From: an uncultured Acetatifactor sp.
GTDB taxonomy: Bacteria > Bacillota > Clostridia > Lachnospirales > Lachnospiraceae
Direction: 5' to 3'
NCBI GenBank assembly: GCA_910578995.1
Contig: CAJTSY010000002.1
Span: forward strand, 1 to 64,000
Length of the DNA: 64,000 bases
Shown here: positions 7,066-15,691 of the stretch, in pieces
Numbering within the stretch: the first letter of the stretch is position 1
How the letters are laid out: every line of letters begins with the position of its first letter
The notes under the pieces: generated by a model
What the model was told of the DNA's origin: nothing
The model's database searches: none
Seen by the model: only the letters and a program-made list of their open reading frames with translations
Made by a program: the position numbers and the translations under genes

Positions 7066-8841
7066 TCAGCCCTCAAACTGCGAATGATAAAGCGTAGAAT
7101 AAAATCCCTTCTTCGCAAGCAGTGTCTCATGGTTCCCCTGCTCGATAATATTGCCGTCCTTCATCACCAGAATAATGTCCGCCTCCTGGATGGTGGAAAG
7201 CCTGTGGGCCACGATGAAGCTGGTCCTGCCCTCCATCATTTTCGAGAAGGCATTCTGGATGCGCATCTCCGTGCGTGTGTCGATAGAGGAAGTCGCCTCG
7301 TCCAGAATCAGCATGGGCGGCAGGCATAGCATTACCCTGGCAATACACAGAAGCTGCTTCTGGCCCTGGGACAGGCTGCCGCCGTCCTCCGTAATGACAG
7401 TGTCATAGCCCTGCGGCAGGCGCTTGATGAAACTGTGGGCATGGGCCGCCCTGGCCGCCTGCAGTACCTCTTCCTCCGTGGCATCCGGTTTCCCCATGCG
7501 AATATTGTCCCGGATGGTGCCACTGCGCAGCCAGGTCTCCTGGAGCACCATGCCGTAACTGGTGCGCAGGCTCCCCCTGGTCATTTTACGGATATCCGTA
7601 CCGTCCACAGCGATCGCCCCGCTGTCCACGTCGTAGAACCGCATCAGCAGGTTGATCACCGTGGTCTTGCCGCAGCCGGTGGGGCCTACGATGGCCACTC
7701 TCTGGCCCGGCTTCACCTTCAGGTTGAAATTCTCAATGAGCTTTTTATCCGGCACATAGCTGAAATACACATTTTCCAAAGCCACATTGCCCTGTGCGTC
7801 CGTAAGTACCTTCGCGTCCTCTGCGTCCGGTACCTGGGGCTCCTCGTCGATGAGCTGGAAAATCCTGGCGGCACAGGCCAGGGCGTTCTGCAGCTCCGTC
7901 ACCACCCCGGAGATCTCGTTGAAGGGCTTGGTGTACTGGTTTGCATAGCTTAGGAAACAGGACAGCCGTCCCACGCTGATGCCGCCGCGAATCGCCACAA
8001 AGGCGCCGAAGATCCCCACCCCCGCATACACCAGGCTGTTGACGAACCGGGTGGCCGGATTTGTGATGGAGGAAAAGAAGATGGCCTGCAGGGAGCATCC
8101 CTGGAGCCTGCCGTTAATCTCCGCGAACTGGCCTTTCACCGCTTCCTCCCTGGAGAAAGTCTTCACAATCTTCTGGTTCCCGATGGCCTCCTCAATCAGG
8201 GATGTCTGTTCTCCCCGGATCTCCGACTGCAGCTTGAACATGGAATATGTTCTCGTAGCGATGAACCTGGCCACCAGGAAGGACACCGGCGTGATGCACA
8301 CCACCACCAGGGCGATGGGCACATTGGTGACCATCATAAAGACCAGGGTGCCCAGAATGGTCAGCACCCCGGTAAACAGCTGAGTAAAGCCCATGAGCAG
8401 GCCGTCCGCAAAAGTGTCCACGTCCGCCACCACCCGGCTCACGATGTCGCCGTAGGCGTGGGCATCCAGGTACTTTAGGGGAAGCTTTTCCAGTTTTTCA
8501 AAGGCATCCTCCCTGATATCCTTCACCACATGGTAAGTGATGTGGTTGTTGCAGGTATTCATCACCCACTGGGACAGGGCCGTCACCGCCACCGCGATTC
8601 CGATCTTCTTCATAATGGAAAAAACCGCCGGGAAAGCCACCGCCCCCTGTCCCAGAAGCAGGTCCACCGCATCCCCCGTCAGAATGGGCACATACAGGGT
8701 CAGCACGACGGTCACTGCTGCCAGTGCCAGGGAAAAACCTACCATCAGCCAGTATCTTCTGATATAATTCAACACCTGTCCCAATGCCGCCATCTGGCCG
8801 GAGCGTCCCTTCTTGTTTACCTGTTTTTTATCTGAAGCCAT
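7066..8841 (-). CDS. ABC exporter subunit (permease fused to ATPase), canonical Walker B
   Basis: A 591-residue type I ABC half-exporter. Residues about 35-320 form six membrane segments, and residues about 345-590 form the ATPase domain. The ATPase has Walker A GPTGCGKTT, a signature written LSQGQ instead of LSGGQ, Walker B LILDEATSS with the catalytic Glu, and the AHRLST switch. It overlaps its partner at 8828-10858 by 14 bp, so the two surely form a heterodimer of the BmrCD/TM287-288 type. In such pairs one ATP site is degenerate. Here the non-canonical LSQGQ signature of this subunit would complete the degenerate site of the partner, which has Asp in place of the catalytic Glu. Drug or lipid export is the usual role; the substrate is unknown. 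AGGAGG lies 8 nt before the ATG. Confidence 0.92.
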   Translation of the reverse strand: MASDKKQVNKKGRSGQMAALGQVLNYIRRYWLMVGFSLALAAVTVVLTLYVPILTGDAVDLLLGQGAVAFPAVFSIMKKIGIAVAVTALSQWVMNTCNNHITYHVVKDIREDAFEKLEKLPLKYLDAHAYGDIVSRVVADVDTFADGLLMGFTQLFTGVLTILGTLVFMMVTNVPIALVVVCITPVSFLVARFIATRTYSMFKLQSEIRGEQTSLIEEAIGNQKIVKTFSREEAVKGQFAEINGRLQGCSLQAIFFSSITNPATRFVNSLVYAGVGIFGAFVAIRGGISVGRLSCFLSYANQYTKPFNEISGVVTELQNALACAARIFQLIDEEPQVPDAEDAKVLTDAQGNVALENVYFSYVPDKKLIENFNLKVKPGQRVAIVGPTGCGKTTVINLLMRFYDVDSGAIAVDGTDIRKMTRGSLRTSYGMVLQETWLRSGTIRDNIRMGKPDATEEEVLQAARAAHAHSFIKRLPQGYDTVITEDGGSLSQGQKQLLCIARVMLCLPPMLILDEATSSIDTRTEMRIQNAFSKMMEGRTSFIVAHRLSTIQEADIILVMKDGNIIEQGNHETLLAKKGFYSTLYHSQFEG

Positions 8842-10858
8842 AATTTCCGCCTCCTTTCCCTGCCATGTCTCTTTCCGTACATCCCTCTGCCCTGTTTCTG
8901 CCCGGCTCAGGATGGGTTCCTCCTGTCGCTCCCGCAGCTTTCAGCCGTTCCTCGGGATATTGGGAGAAGTAGATTTCCCTGTATACATCACAATTCTGTA
9001 AAAGCTCTTCATGGGTTCCGATGCCCGCCATCTCGCCGTCATCCAGTACTACAATTTTGTCTGCATGGCGGATGGAAGAGGCCCTCTGGGACACAATGAA
9101 CGTGGTAATCCCTCCCTCAAGATTTCGAAGGGCGGTCCGCAGTTTTGCGTCAGTAGCGTAGTCAAGTGCGGAAGCGCTGTCGTCCAGAATCAATATCCGG
9201 GGCCTGCGCACCAGTGCCCTGGCGATGGTCAGACGCTGCCTCTGGCCGCCGGAGAGATTCTTGCCGTTCTGGGCGACGGCGGCATCCAGGCCGTCCTTCT
9301 TTCCGGGAGCGCTCTCCTTCCCTTCCACAACCTCCCTGGCCTGGGCTGTGTCGATGGCCTGCCACATCTCCTCCTCCGTGGCGTCCGGTTTGCCCCACTG
9401 GAGATTGCTGCGGATGGTTCCCTTGAACAATACCGCCTTCTGGGGCACCATGCCCACCATGCCCCGAAGCTCGTCCTCGGAAATCTGGCAGATATCCCGG
9501 CCCTCCAGACGAAGCGAGCCGCCGGTCACCGGGTAGAAGCCGGAAATCAGGTTCACCAGGGAGGATTTTCCGGAACCGGTGCCTCCGATGATGCCGATGG
9601 TCTCGCCCTTGTTGACGGAAAAATGAATGTCATGAAGTGTCTCCGCGCCTGCCCCGGCATAGGTCAGGGACACATGGTCAAACTGCAGGAAAGGCGCCTC
9701 CTGCGCCGGCTCTCCGGCGGCGGCCTCAAAACCGGGCGCTGCTTTCTCGCCCGGCAAGCTGCTTCCTTCAAAGCCGGACACTGCTTTCTCGCCCGGCAGG
9801 CTGCTTCCTTCAGAGCCGGACACTGCTTTCTCGCCCGCCCCGGACAGCTGTGCCCTCTCAGCGGAGCCGCCCACCGTCTGTCCTGCTGCGGCCTGATCTG
9901 CATTCTGAATTTCAAACACACCCGCCACACGGTCCGCGCAGGCCAGAGCCTTGGTAACCGTAATGATCAGGTTGGCCAGCTTCACCAGCTCCACCAGGAT
10001 CTGGGACATGTAATTGATAATGGCCACCACTTCGCCCTGGGTCAGGTTCCCAACGTTCACCTGGATGGCCCCGATATAAATCAGCATAATAATAGCGCCG
10101 TTGACAATCACATAAGTGACAGGATTCATGACCGCGCTGATCTTCCCCACGAAGATCTGGCTGTCCGCCAGGGCTTTGGTGAAGCCCCGGAAACGGCCTT
10201 CCTCCACCTCTTCCTGGTGAAACGCCCGGATGACCCTGACGCCTGTCAGGTTCTCCCTGGTAATCCCCAGAACCTTGTCCAGATTGGCCTGCACCTTCTT
10301 ATATAAAGGCATGGTCCACACCATGATGCCGAACACCACAATGGCCAGCAGCGGAATGGCCACCACAAACACCAGCGCGCTTTTTACGTCAATGGTAAAT
10401 GCCATGATCATGGCCCCGAATACAATGATAGGAGAACGCAGGAACAGGCGCAGCACCAGGTTCACACCGGACTGGATCTGGTTGACGTCGCTGGTCATAC
10501 GGGTGATCATTGTGGATGTGCCCGCCTTGTCGATATTAGTGAAATTCAGCCCCTGAATATGGTCAAACAGGGCCTGCCGCAGCTTCGCGGAAAACCCCAC
10601 CGCCGCCTTGGCTGCAAAAAACTGGGCCGTGATGGAGGAAACCAGTCCCACCGCCGCTAATATCAGCAGACATAACCCCATCCTCCAGATATGGCCCGTG
10701 TCCGGCCCGCCGGCGCCGTTCGCATTGATACCTCGGTCAATGATGCTTGCCAGCACAAGCGGAACCATCAATTCAAAAAAGGCTTCCAGCAGCTTAAAAA
10801 GCGGCGCCAGAATGGATTCCTTCCTGTAATCGCCAAGATACTTCATCAGTTTCTTCAT
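8828..10858 (-). CDS. ABC exporter subunit with degenerate Walker B and repeat-containing linker
   Basis: A 676-residue ABC half-exporter, first gene of the exporter operon. Six membrane segments occupy about residues 15-310, and an ATPase domain follows with Walker A GGTGSGKSS, canonical signature LSGGQRQRL and Walker B ILILDDSASALD. The Asp after the Walker B Asp replaces the catalytic Glu, as in the degenerate subunit of heterodimeric exporters. Two additions make it longer than the ~580-residue norm. One is a ~65-residue Ser/Gly/Glu-rich linker between the domains built from 14-residue units (EKAVSGSEGSSLPG); the other is a ~45-residue polar C-terminal tail. The start is the second of two close ATGs, 8 nt after AGGAGG; the first ATG touches the RBS. 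A TTTACA-N17-TAAAAT promoter lies upstream. Confidence 0.9.
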   Translation of the reverse strand: MKKLMKYLGDYRKESILAPLFKLLEAFFELMVPLVLASIIDRGINANGAGGPDTGHIWRMGLCLLILAAVGLVSSITAQFFAAKAAVGFSAKLRQALFDHIQGLNFTNIDKAGTSTMITRMTSDVNQIQSGVNLVLRLFLRSPIIVFGAMIMAFTIDVKSALVFVVAIPLLAIVVFGIMVWTMPLYKKVQANLDKVLGITRENLTGVRVIRAFHQEEVEEGRFRGFTKALADSQIFVGKISAVMNPVTYVIVNGAIIMLIYIGAIQVNVGNLTQGEVVAIINYMSQILVELVKLANLIITVTKALACADRVAGVFEIQNADQAAAGQTVGGSAERAQLSGAGEKAVSGSEGSSLPGEKAVSGFEGSSLPGEKAAPGFEAAAGEPAQEAPFLQFDHVSLTYAGAGAETLHDIHFSVNKGETIGIIGGTGSGKSSLVNLISGFYPVTGGSLRLEGRDICQISEDELRGMVGMVPQKAVLFKGTIRSNLQWGKPDATEEEMWQAIDTAQAREVVEGKESAPGKKDGLDAAVAQNGKNLSGGQRQRLTIARALVRRPRILILDDSASALDYATDAKLRTALRNLEGGITTFIVSQRASSIRHADKIVVLDDGEMAGIGTHEELLQNCDVYREIYFSQYPEERLKAAGATGGTHPEPGRNRAEGCTERDMAGKGGGNYGFR
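9727..9840 (-). repeat. 42-bp in-frame tandem repeat in ABC linker
   Basis: Nearly three copies of a 42-bp unit, phased at 9741, 9783 and 9825, differing by a few bases. Each unit encodes 14 residues (EKAVSGSEGSSLPG-like) in the linker between the membrane and ATPase domains of the exporter. Confidence 0.9.
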
Positions 10859-10945
10859 GTACATACCCTCCTGCCCGTTTTCAGGCTTTTTATAGGCAGA
10901 AAGAAAAAAGCCCCCGCCTGGACGCTCTTCCTGCTGCCTGGAAAT

Positions 10946-10974
10946 ATTTTAGCATGGAGAAATGGGGCTGTAAA
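10946..10974 (-). promoter_or_regulatory. Promoter of ABC exporter operon
   Basis: On the minus strand TTTACA (10974-10969) and TAAAAT (10951-10946) are spaced by 17 bp. The expected leader is about 80 nt. Confidence 0.65.
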
Positions 10975-11147
10975 GAGTATGTAGAAAAATCGTTAAGATT
11001 TATTTGCTTATCGGGTTTTCGTGCAGAATGCTAACAAAAACACCTTGCGGCAGCAGCGAGTAAACAATAACTGCTTATCAAAGCAGCCGAAACAGTTACC
11101 TGGGATACCTCTGGCGATATCCGGCATGGGCATAGACCCAAAAGATA

Positions 11148-12551
11148 TTACAGCAGATGCCGGATAGGCCGGATCAGAACCCGCAGTATCCCGTAAAGCA
11201 TTTCTTTCTCCCGGTCAAAGGGAATGTTCCGGTAGAGACTCCCTTCCGTCTCCTGTCCGTCGGACAGCACCTTTTTGCTTTTTTCCATATATGCGGACTC
11301 GATTTCCCGGATATGGCTGTTCAGCTCCGGGCTGTCGATCACCAGCATCAGCTCCGTGTCCAGATAGGTGCTGCGAATGTCCAGGTTATAGGAACCTACG
11401 ATGGATAGATTGTCATCAATGAGCACCGTCTTGGTATGTACCGCATATTCGTTCATCAGCTCGAAGACTTCCACACCGGTGTCCAGGATCCTGTCTTTCT
11501 GGTTCAGATAATCCGTACAGCCCCATGGATTGGACCCCCTCTCCACCGCGTTGAGGACGATCTGAACCTGTGCCCTGTCCGCAATGTCCCTCAACACGTC
11601 ATACATGTAGTCATCACAGATTGCATAAGGTGTCTGGATGAGGATATCTTCCCCCTCTCCCGCCAAATACGCAATGGCCTGCAGCATCAGGGGGCTCCTC
11701 TTTTGGGCAGGAGTTCCATTGGTGAGCAGCGTGATCTTGTCCGCAGGGTAAACCGCCTCCTGCCAGTCGTCGTAAGTTTCCATGTCCCCGTATTTTTCCT
11801 TCAGAGCCGCATAGCGGGACTCCAGAATTTCGTACTGATCCGTGTAAAAATCCTTCCCATGAGTGATCTTTTTCCCCTTCACGCAGTCCTCTTCCCAGAT
11901 TTCCTGAAAATAATCTTCCAGGGCGGCCAGGGATTCCCCCTTTTCGCCCGGGACGCTGCGGACCAGGATGTCCCGGTCAATGTTGATCCCCTGTTTTTTG
12001 TCCCCCAGAAAAATGTCATTGGTATTCCTGCCGCCCAACAGGTACATCTCCCCGTCTATAATGAGGTATTTATCATGCATCCGGTAATTCAGTCGGAAAA
12101 TGTTCTCCAGACTGACCGGATTATAGATCCGGACTTCCACGTTCTCATGGGAGGCAAACGCCTGAAACAGTTCGCTTCCGTCCAGGTAGAGCAGCTGATA
12201 GACGCCGTCGATGAGTATCCTGACCTGCACGCCCCGCTGTGCCGCATGATACAACGCCGCGATCACATCCGTCCCGCTGTCGTCCGGCCGCAGGTCGAAG
12301 GTGGACAGAACCACGGAACGCTCCGCGCTGCCGATCATCCGAAGCCGCCAGAGAAGAGCCTCTTCGTTGTCGTCAATGCACAGGATACTCTCCCCGCCGG
12401 GGCCTTCCGCCTCGAACTCCATGCGGGCGATTTCTTCCGCGTAATCCGGATCCGGCCCCTTCCGGAAAAGAGGTTCCAGGACATTCACGGCCACGATCAG
12501 AAGCAGGACTATCAGCAGGATCCGTAGTATTTTCAATAAACTTTTTGCCAT
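11148..12551 (-). CDS. Membrane-anchored phospholipase D-like protein (cardiolipin synthase-like)
   Basis: A 467-residue protein with one N-terminal membrane anchor (about residues 5-28) and two HKD phosphodiesterase motifs. Motif one is HDKYLIID (His ~159) followed by GGRNTND; motif two is HTKTVLID (His ~372) followed by GSYNLD. Two HKD motifs are the catalytic signature of the PLD superfamily, which in bacteria includes cardiolipin synthases and nucleases. The single anchor and large extracytoplasmic domain resemble PLD-like proteins of Clostridia more than the two-TM Cls enzyme, so phospholipid remodelling is likely but not certain. The ATG chosen follows AAGGA and is directly followed by the anchor; a GTG 39 bp upstream (12590) is an alternative. 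It is a single gene with about 290 bp before the next one. Confidence 0.82.
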   Translation of the reverse strand: MAKSLLKILRILLIVLLLIVAVNVLEPLFRKGPDPDYAEEIARMEFEAEGPGGESILCIDDNEEALLWRLRMIGSAERSVVLSTFDLRPDDSGTDVIAALYHAAQRGVQVRILIDGVYQLLYLDGSELFQAFASHENVEVRIYNPVSLENIFRLNYRMHDKYLIIDGEMYLLGGRNTNDIFLGDKKQGINIDRDILVRSVPGEKGESLAALEDYFQEIWEEDCVKGKKITHGKDFYTDQYEILESRYAALKEKYGDMETYDDWQEAVYPADKITLLTNGTPAQKRSPLMLQAIAYLAGEGEDILIQTPYAICDDYMYDVLRDIADRAQVQIVLNAVERGSNPWGCTDYLNQKDRILDTGVEVFELMNEYAVHTKTVLIDDNLSIVGSYNLDIRSTYLDTELMLVIDSPELNSHIREIESAYMEKSKKVLSDGQETEGSLYRNIPFDREKEMLYGILRVLIRPIRHLL

Positions 12552-12759
12552 GCTTTCCTTCCTTACAGAATAATCCGGGGCTGTTTCCACCCGTATCTTT
12601 CCTTCCTCTCACATGTTTTCCATTCTATCATGAAGGAAGGAAGAAGGCAAGCTCCGGCGATATCCTGTCAGGTTTGTTCCCGAAAAGTAGAAAATAAAAC
12701 GGTGTACCAGAATCGGAATCTTCCTGTGCAAAAAGTGTACCGTTTAGAACACAGCTGAA

Positions 12760-12765
12760 TATAAT
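12760..12765 (+). promoter_or_regulatory. Possible -10 element of small gene
   Basis: TATAAT lies 30 bp before the ATG of the following small gene. A good -35 is not visible at 17 bp. Two GTGTACC direct repeats at about 12702 and 12735 lie just upstream and could be operator sites. Confidence 0.4.
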
Positions 12766-12794
12766 AAAAAGGAAAGCACCTGCCGGAGACAGCC

Positions 12795-13148
12795 ATGGCA
12801 ATCACATCCCTGGATATCTTAAACCTGTCGCATTCCCTGAAAGACATCTGCGAGGTAAACTGCAATACCCCTGAATGTCTCTCCCAGGCTTTAAAGATTC
12901 TGATGCAGTATAACCTGCTCCGGGCCAACATGGAGTTTGGCAGGCAGCTGGAACCAATCTGCCCAAAGTCTGCCTGCCAGGATGCATCTGCCGTTTTCGG
13001 TCCGGCTCCGCAGACAGGGTTTCCTGAACATTGCACCCATGATCCGGACCCTGCTTCTGCACACGATCAGGCCCCTCCGACTCCCCCGTCCAAACCGCCC
13101 ATCCGCCTGGACATCGCCGATCCTTTTCTTGCGGATTATGAAAAATAG
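12795..13148 (+). CDS. Small uncharacterised protein with Pro-rich middle
   Basis: A 117-residue predicted protein with no recognised domain. The first ~55 residues look helical (ITSLDILNLSHSLKDICEV, then LSQALKILMQYNLLRANMEF). The middle is rich in Pro, Ala and Asp, and the end reads RLDIADPFLADYEK. It contains six Cys. Support for a real gene: GGAG lies 7 nt before the ATG, codon use is like that of neighbours, TATAAT lies at a suitable distance, and the opposite strand is free of a better gene. Its stop is 12 bp from the stop of the convergent Sel1 gene. There is no signal peptide or membrane segment. Reality of the gene is probable, not proven. Confidence 0.55.
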   Translation: MAITSLDILNLSHSLKDICEVNCNTPECLSQALKILMQYNLLRANMEFGRQLEPICPKSACQDASAVFGPAPQTGFPEHCTHDPDPASAHDQAPPTPPSKPPIRLDIADPFLADYEK

Positions 13149-13159
13149 AGACGGTAAAC

Positions 13160-13600
13160 TTATTCCGCAGAACCGGCTCCCTTTTTCAGGAAATACTTTG
13201 CCTCCAGGTGTCCCTGTTCCGCTGCCATTCTGCACCAGCGCAGGGCCTCCTCCTTATCCATGGCGGTTCCCTCCCCGCGTCCGTACATCTGGGCGCATTT
13301 AAACTGGGAATCCCCGTCTCCCTGCTCTGCCGCCCTGCGGAACCAGTAGAGAGCTTTCACCTCGTCTTTCTTCGTTCCCTCTCCTGCCGAATACATGGAG
13401 CCGCAGCAGAACTGGGCCGATATATGCCCCTGTTCCGCCGCCTTCTGATACCAGTACAATGCCTTCACGGAATCCTCCGAATTTTCTGATGCCGAATCAT
13501 ATATGGCGCCGCACTCGTACCGGGCCTGCGGATCCCCCTGCTCCGCTTTGCCCAGCCATTCCTGCAACGACAGTTCCGATGTACCTCTCATCTTTGACAT
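13160..13600 (-). CDS. Sel1-repeat (TPR-like) protein
   Basis: A 146-residue protein made of Sel1-like repeats, helical hairpins that act as protein-interaction scaffolds. Repeats are visible as SVKALYWYQKAAEQGHISAQ, EVKALYWFRRAAEQGDGDSQ and EALRWCRMAAEQGHLEAK, preceded by a partial one (WLGKAEQGDPQARYECG). This is the 36-residue pattern with conserved A-EQG. No signal peptide is present, so it is probably cytoplasmic. The partner is unknown. AGGAGG lies 9 nt before the ATG. The gene is monocistronic or downstream of a weak promoter in the 119-bp gap to the PARG-like gene. Confidence 0.88.
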   Translation of the reverse strand: MSKMRGTSELSLQEWLGKAEQGDPQARYECGAIYDSASENSEDSVKALYWYQKAAEQGHISAQFCCGSMYSAGEGTKKDEVKALYWFRRAAEQGDGDSQFKCAQMYGRGEGTAMDKEEALRWCRMAAEQGHLEAKYFLKKGAGSAE

Positions 13601-13719
13601 AACATTTCTCCTCCTGTTCTGTCTATTCTTTCCCCCAAATTAACTGCCTGGATATTCTTATGATACTTGATTAACAGGACAATATCTGTCATTGTGATTC
13701 TTTTCCCGAAATGCTGCCC

Positions 13720-14568
13720 TTAAACTTCCAATACCTTCCGAAATGCGGTGAAATTCTCGGTTTCATATCCTCTGCAATAAACCGCAAACGCAATCGTGTC
13801 AAAATAACTCCTATAATCCGTCAGTGCACTGCAATACGCCCTGGCCACCGTATCCGGGTCATTCTCAAAAGCCCCGCACCCAAAAGCGCCCAGAACCAGA
13901 ATCTCCGCTTTATTGGCGGCCGCCACATGCAGGATATGCTTTGCCCGTTTCACATGCAGGTCATACAATTCCCGGGGCTCCATTTTCACCGGCTTTCCGG
14001 TTTCCGGATTGTGCCAGTTGGACGGCTCGCTGCGCAGGTTGGGGGCCGCGCAGGTAATCACATCCACCGTGACAAAATCCTTTTCCTCCACCCTCTCCGG
14101 AATGTGGGCATCCGTCTTGCAGATAACCACCCCCGGGGAATAGATGCAGGCATCGGAATGGCGGTTATCCCTGGCCTGACGGTTCACATTATAATACCTG
14201 TCCCACAGCCACACCTGGTCGATACAGGGAAGCAGGGTGGAACAGCGGCACAGGCTCTCCTCCTGGGCGCTGCTGCCGTTTCTGACCCCGCCCCCGGGCC
14301 TGGTGGCGGACGCGAAATTCAGCACTGCGATCTTCCGGTCCGGAAAACTTTTGTGCAGGCTTACCGCCGTCTCGAAGGTTCTCGACCTGCACAGCTGAAT
14401 CTTACCTTCCTTTGCCGCGGATTTCGGAATCTTCGGATACTCTTCCGCCTCGTACAACCTGGTTTTCTTACATCCTTTTGCCACGGCGGCGGCCAGGACG
14501 GCGTTCTCGGTCCAGAACCGCCTGGTATCTTCAAATACACTTATGAGCTGCTGTCTTCTGTCCGACAT
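13720..14568 (-). CDS. TIGR02452-type PARG-like protein (poly(ADP-ribose) glycohydrolase fold)
   Basis: A 282-residue protein of the bacterial microbial-PARG family (TIGR02452), related to macrodomains. The PARG signature GGG-x6-QEE is present as PGGGVRNGSSAQEE, in which the second Glu is the catalytic acid in characterised members. Other family marks are VLNFASATRPGG, the YSPGVVICKTD strand, VDVITCAAPNLR, and VLGAFGCGAFENDP near the C-terminus. The family hydrolyses ADP-ribose polymers or related conjugates; the natural substrate in this organism is not known. The start chosen is the ATG with AGGAGG 8 nt upstream; an in-frame ATG 33 bp earlier is possible. It is the last gene of a run with the histidine kinase, response regulator and cysteine desulfurase upstream, which may be a shared transcript. 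Confidence 0.88.
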   Translation of the reverse strand: MSDRRQQLISVFEDTRRFWTENAVLAAAVAKGCKKTRLYEAEEYPKIPKSAAKEGKIQLCRSRTFETAVSLHKSFPDRKIAVLNFASATRPGGGVRNGSSAQEESLCRCSTLLPCIDQVWLWDRYYNVNRQARDNRHSDACIYSPGVVICKTDAHIPERVEEKDFVTVDVITCAAPNLRSEPSNWHNPETGKPVKMEPRELYDLHVKRAKHILHVAAANKAEILVLGAFGCGAFENDPDTVARAYCSALTDYRSYFDTIAFAVYCRGYETENFTAFRKVLEV

Positions 14569-14602
14569 GTTTCCTTCCTCCTTGTTTTCCGGATTCTCCA
14601 TC

Positions 14603-15673
14603 CTACTCTTTATACCAGCCCCCCTGCGCCGGGCCCGGGACCTCCAGCATCACCCTGGTTCCCTGCCCCTTCCGGCTTTCCACCTGCACGGTGATCCCCA
14701 GGTGCTTATAAATCCTCTTACACAGATAGAGCCCAATCCCTGTGGAACGTTTTTCCAGTCTCCCGTTATACCCGGTAAACCCCCTGTCAAAAATGCGCGG
14801 CAGATCCTCCCCCCGGATTCCGATCCCCGTGTCCTCCAGCCAGAACACCGCCCTGTCCCCTTTTTGCTGCGCTGCCATAGAGATTCCGCCCCTGGGCGTA
14901 TACTTGATGCTGTTGGACAGAAGCTGCTCCAGACAGAAGACAAACCATTTTTCGTCCGTGACAATCCGAAAATCCATCTCCCCCAGATCCAGTTTTAACC
15001 CCTTATTAATAAAGAGAATGGAAAATTTCTTCACCGCCTGCCTGACCAGACTGCCCAGGTCATACTCCTGCAGCACCAGATCCGAGGCAATGCTCTCCAG
15101 GCGCTGAAAGGCCAGTACCATCTCCACATACTGTTCGATCTTAAACAGCTCCTCCCGCAGCAGGAAGCTGTCCTTCTCCGGAAGGCCCGGCCGGTTCAGC
15201 AGAAGCTTCATGGCCGAGATAGGCGTCTTGATCTGGTGTGTCCACATCAGATAATAATCCCCGCGTTCCGCCTCCTTCTCCTCCCGGTCAGCCCTCTCCC
15301 CTGCCATTGCGTCGCTTAAGGCCGCCAGAAAGCAGACCAGGGCATCCTGGTAGCTTTCCGCTGTCTCCACGGAGGCTTCCAGTGTTTCCGGCGCCTTCTC
15401 CCCGTCTCCCAGGATTACTTCCCCGGAATGCTCAAAATGCCGGAAAATTTCCTCCAGCCGCCGGCTCCGGCGCACATATTTCATCCCCTCCAAAAGCCCG
15501 GCCCCGGCCCAGACTGCCAGGGTCAGCAGCGATGCGTAGAACATCTTCCCCAGATTCTCTATATGATACAGGCTCCCCACCGCAAGAAACAAAGCGGCGG
15601 TCAGAAAATACAGGATGAGCGTCACCCTTTTTTCCCGCAAATAGCGTATCCACAGTCTCATATTCCACCTCAT
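14603..15673 (-). CDS. BceS-type intramembrane-sensing histidine kinase
   Basis: A 356-residue sensor kinase with two membrane segments near the N-terminus (about residues 17-37 and 43-63) and almost no extracytoplasmic loop. This is the architecture of intramembrane-sensing kinases of the BceS family. The phospho-acceptor His is at about 146 in MWTHQIKTPISAMKLLL. The ATPase domain shows the N box (EQLLSNSIKYTP), G1 (WLEDTGIGI) and G2 (KRSTGIGLYLCKRI). BceS kinases usually sense antimicrobial peptides through a BceAB-type ABC transporter. No such transporter lies next to this pair; the exporter 6 kb away is of another type. The partner regulator lies 18 bp upstream at 15692-16378. The start may be either of two close ATGs. 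Confidence 0.9.
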   Translation of the reverse strand: MRWNMRLWIRYLREKRVTLILYFLTAALFLAVGSLYHIENLGKMFYASLLTLAVWAGAGLLEGMKYVRRSRRLEEIFRHFEHSGEVILGDGEKAPETLEASVETAESYQDALVCFLAALSDAMAGERADREEKEAERGDYYLMWTHQIKTPISAMKLLLNRPGLPEKDSFLLREELFKIEQYVEMVLAFQRLESIASDLVLQEYDLGSLVRQAVKKFSILFINKGLKLDLGEMDFRIVTDEKWFVFCLEQLLSNSIKYTPRGGISMAAQQKGDRAVFWLEDTGIGIRGEDLPRIFDRGFTGYNGRLEKRSTGIGLYLCKRIYKHLGITVQVESRKGQGTRVMLEVPGPAQGGWYKE

Positions 15674-15691
15674 TCGCCGCCCCGCGGTTCC

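Noticed and set aside
9011..10306. Plus-strand open frame of 431 codons opposite the ABC exporter
   Set aside because: Antisense to an ABC ATPase with all its motifs; composition is shadow-like.
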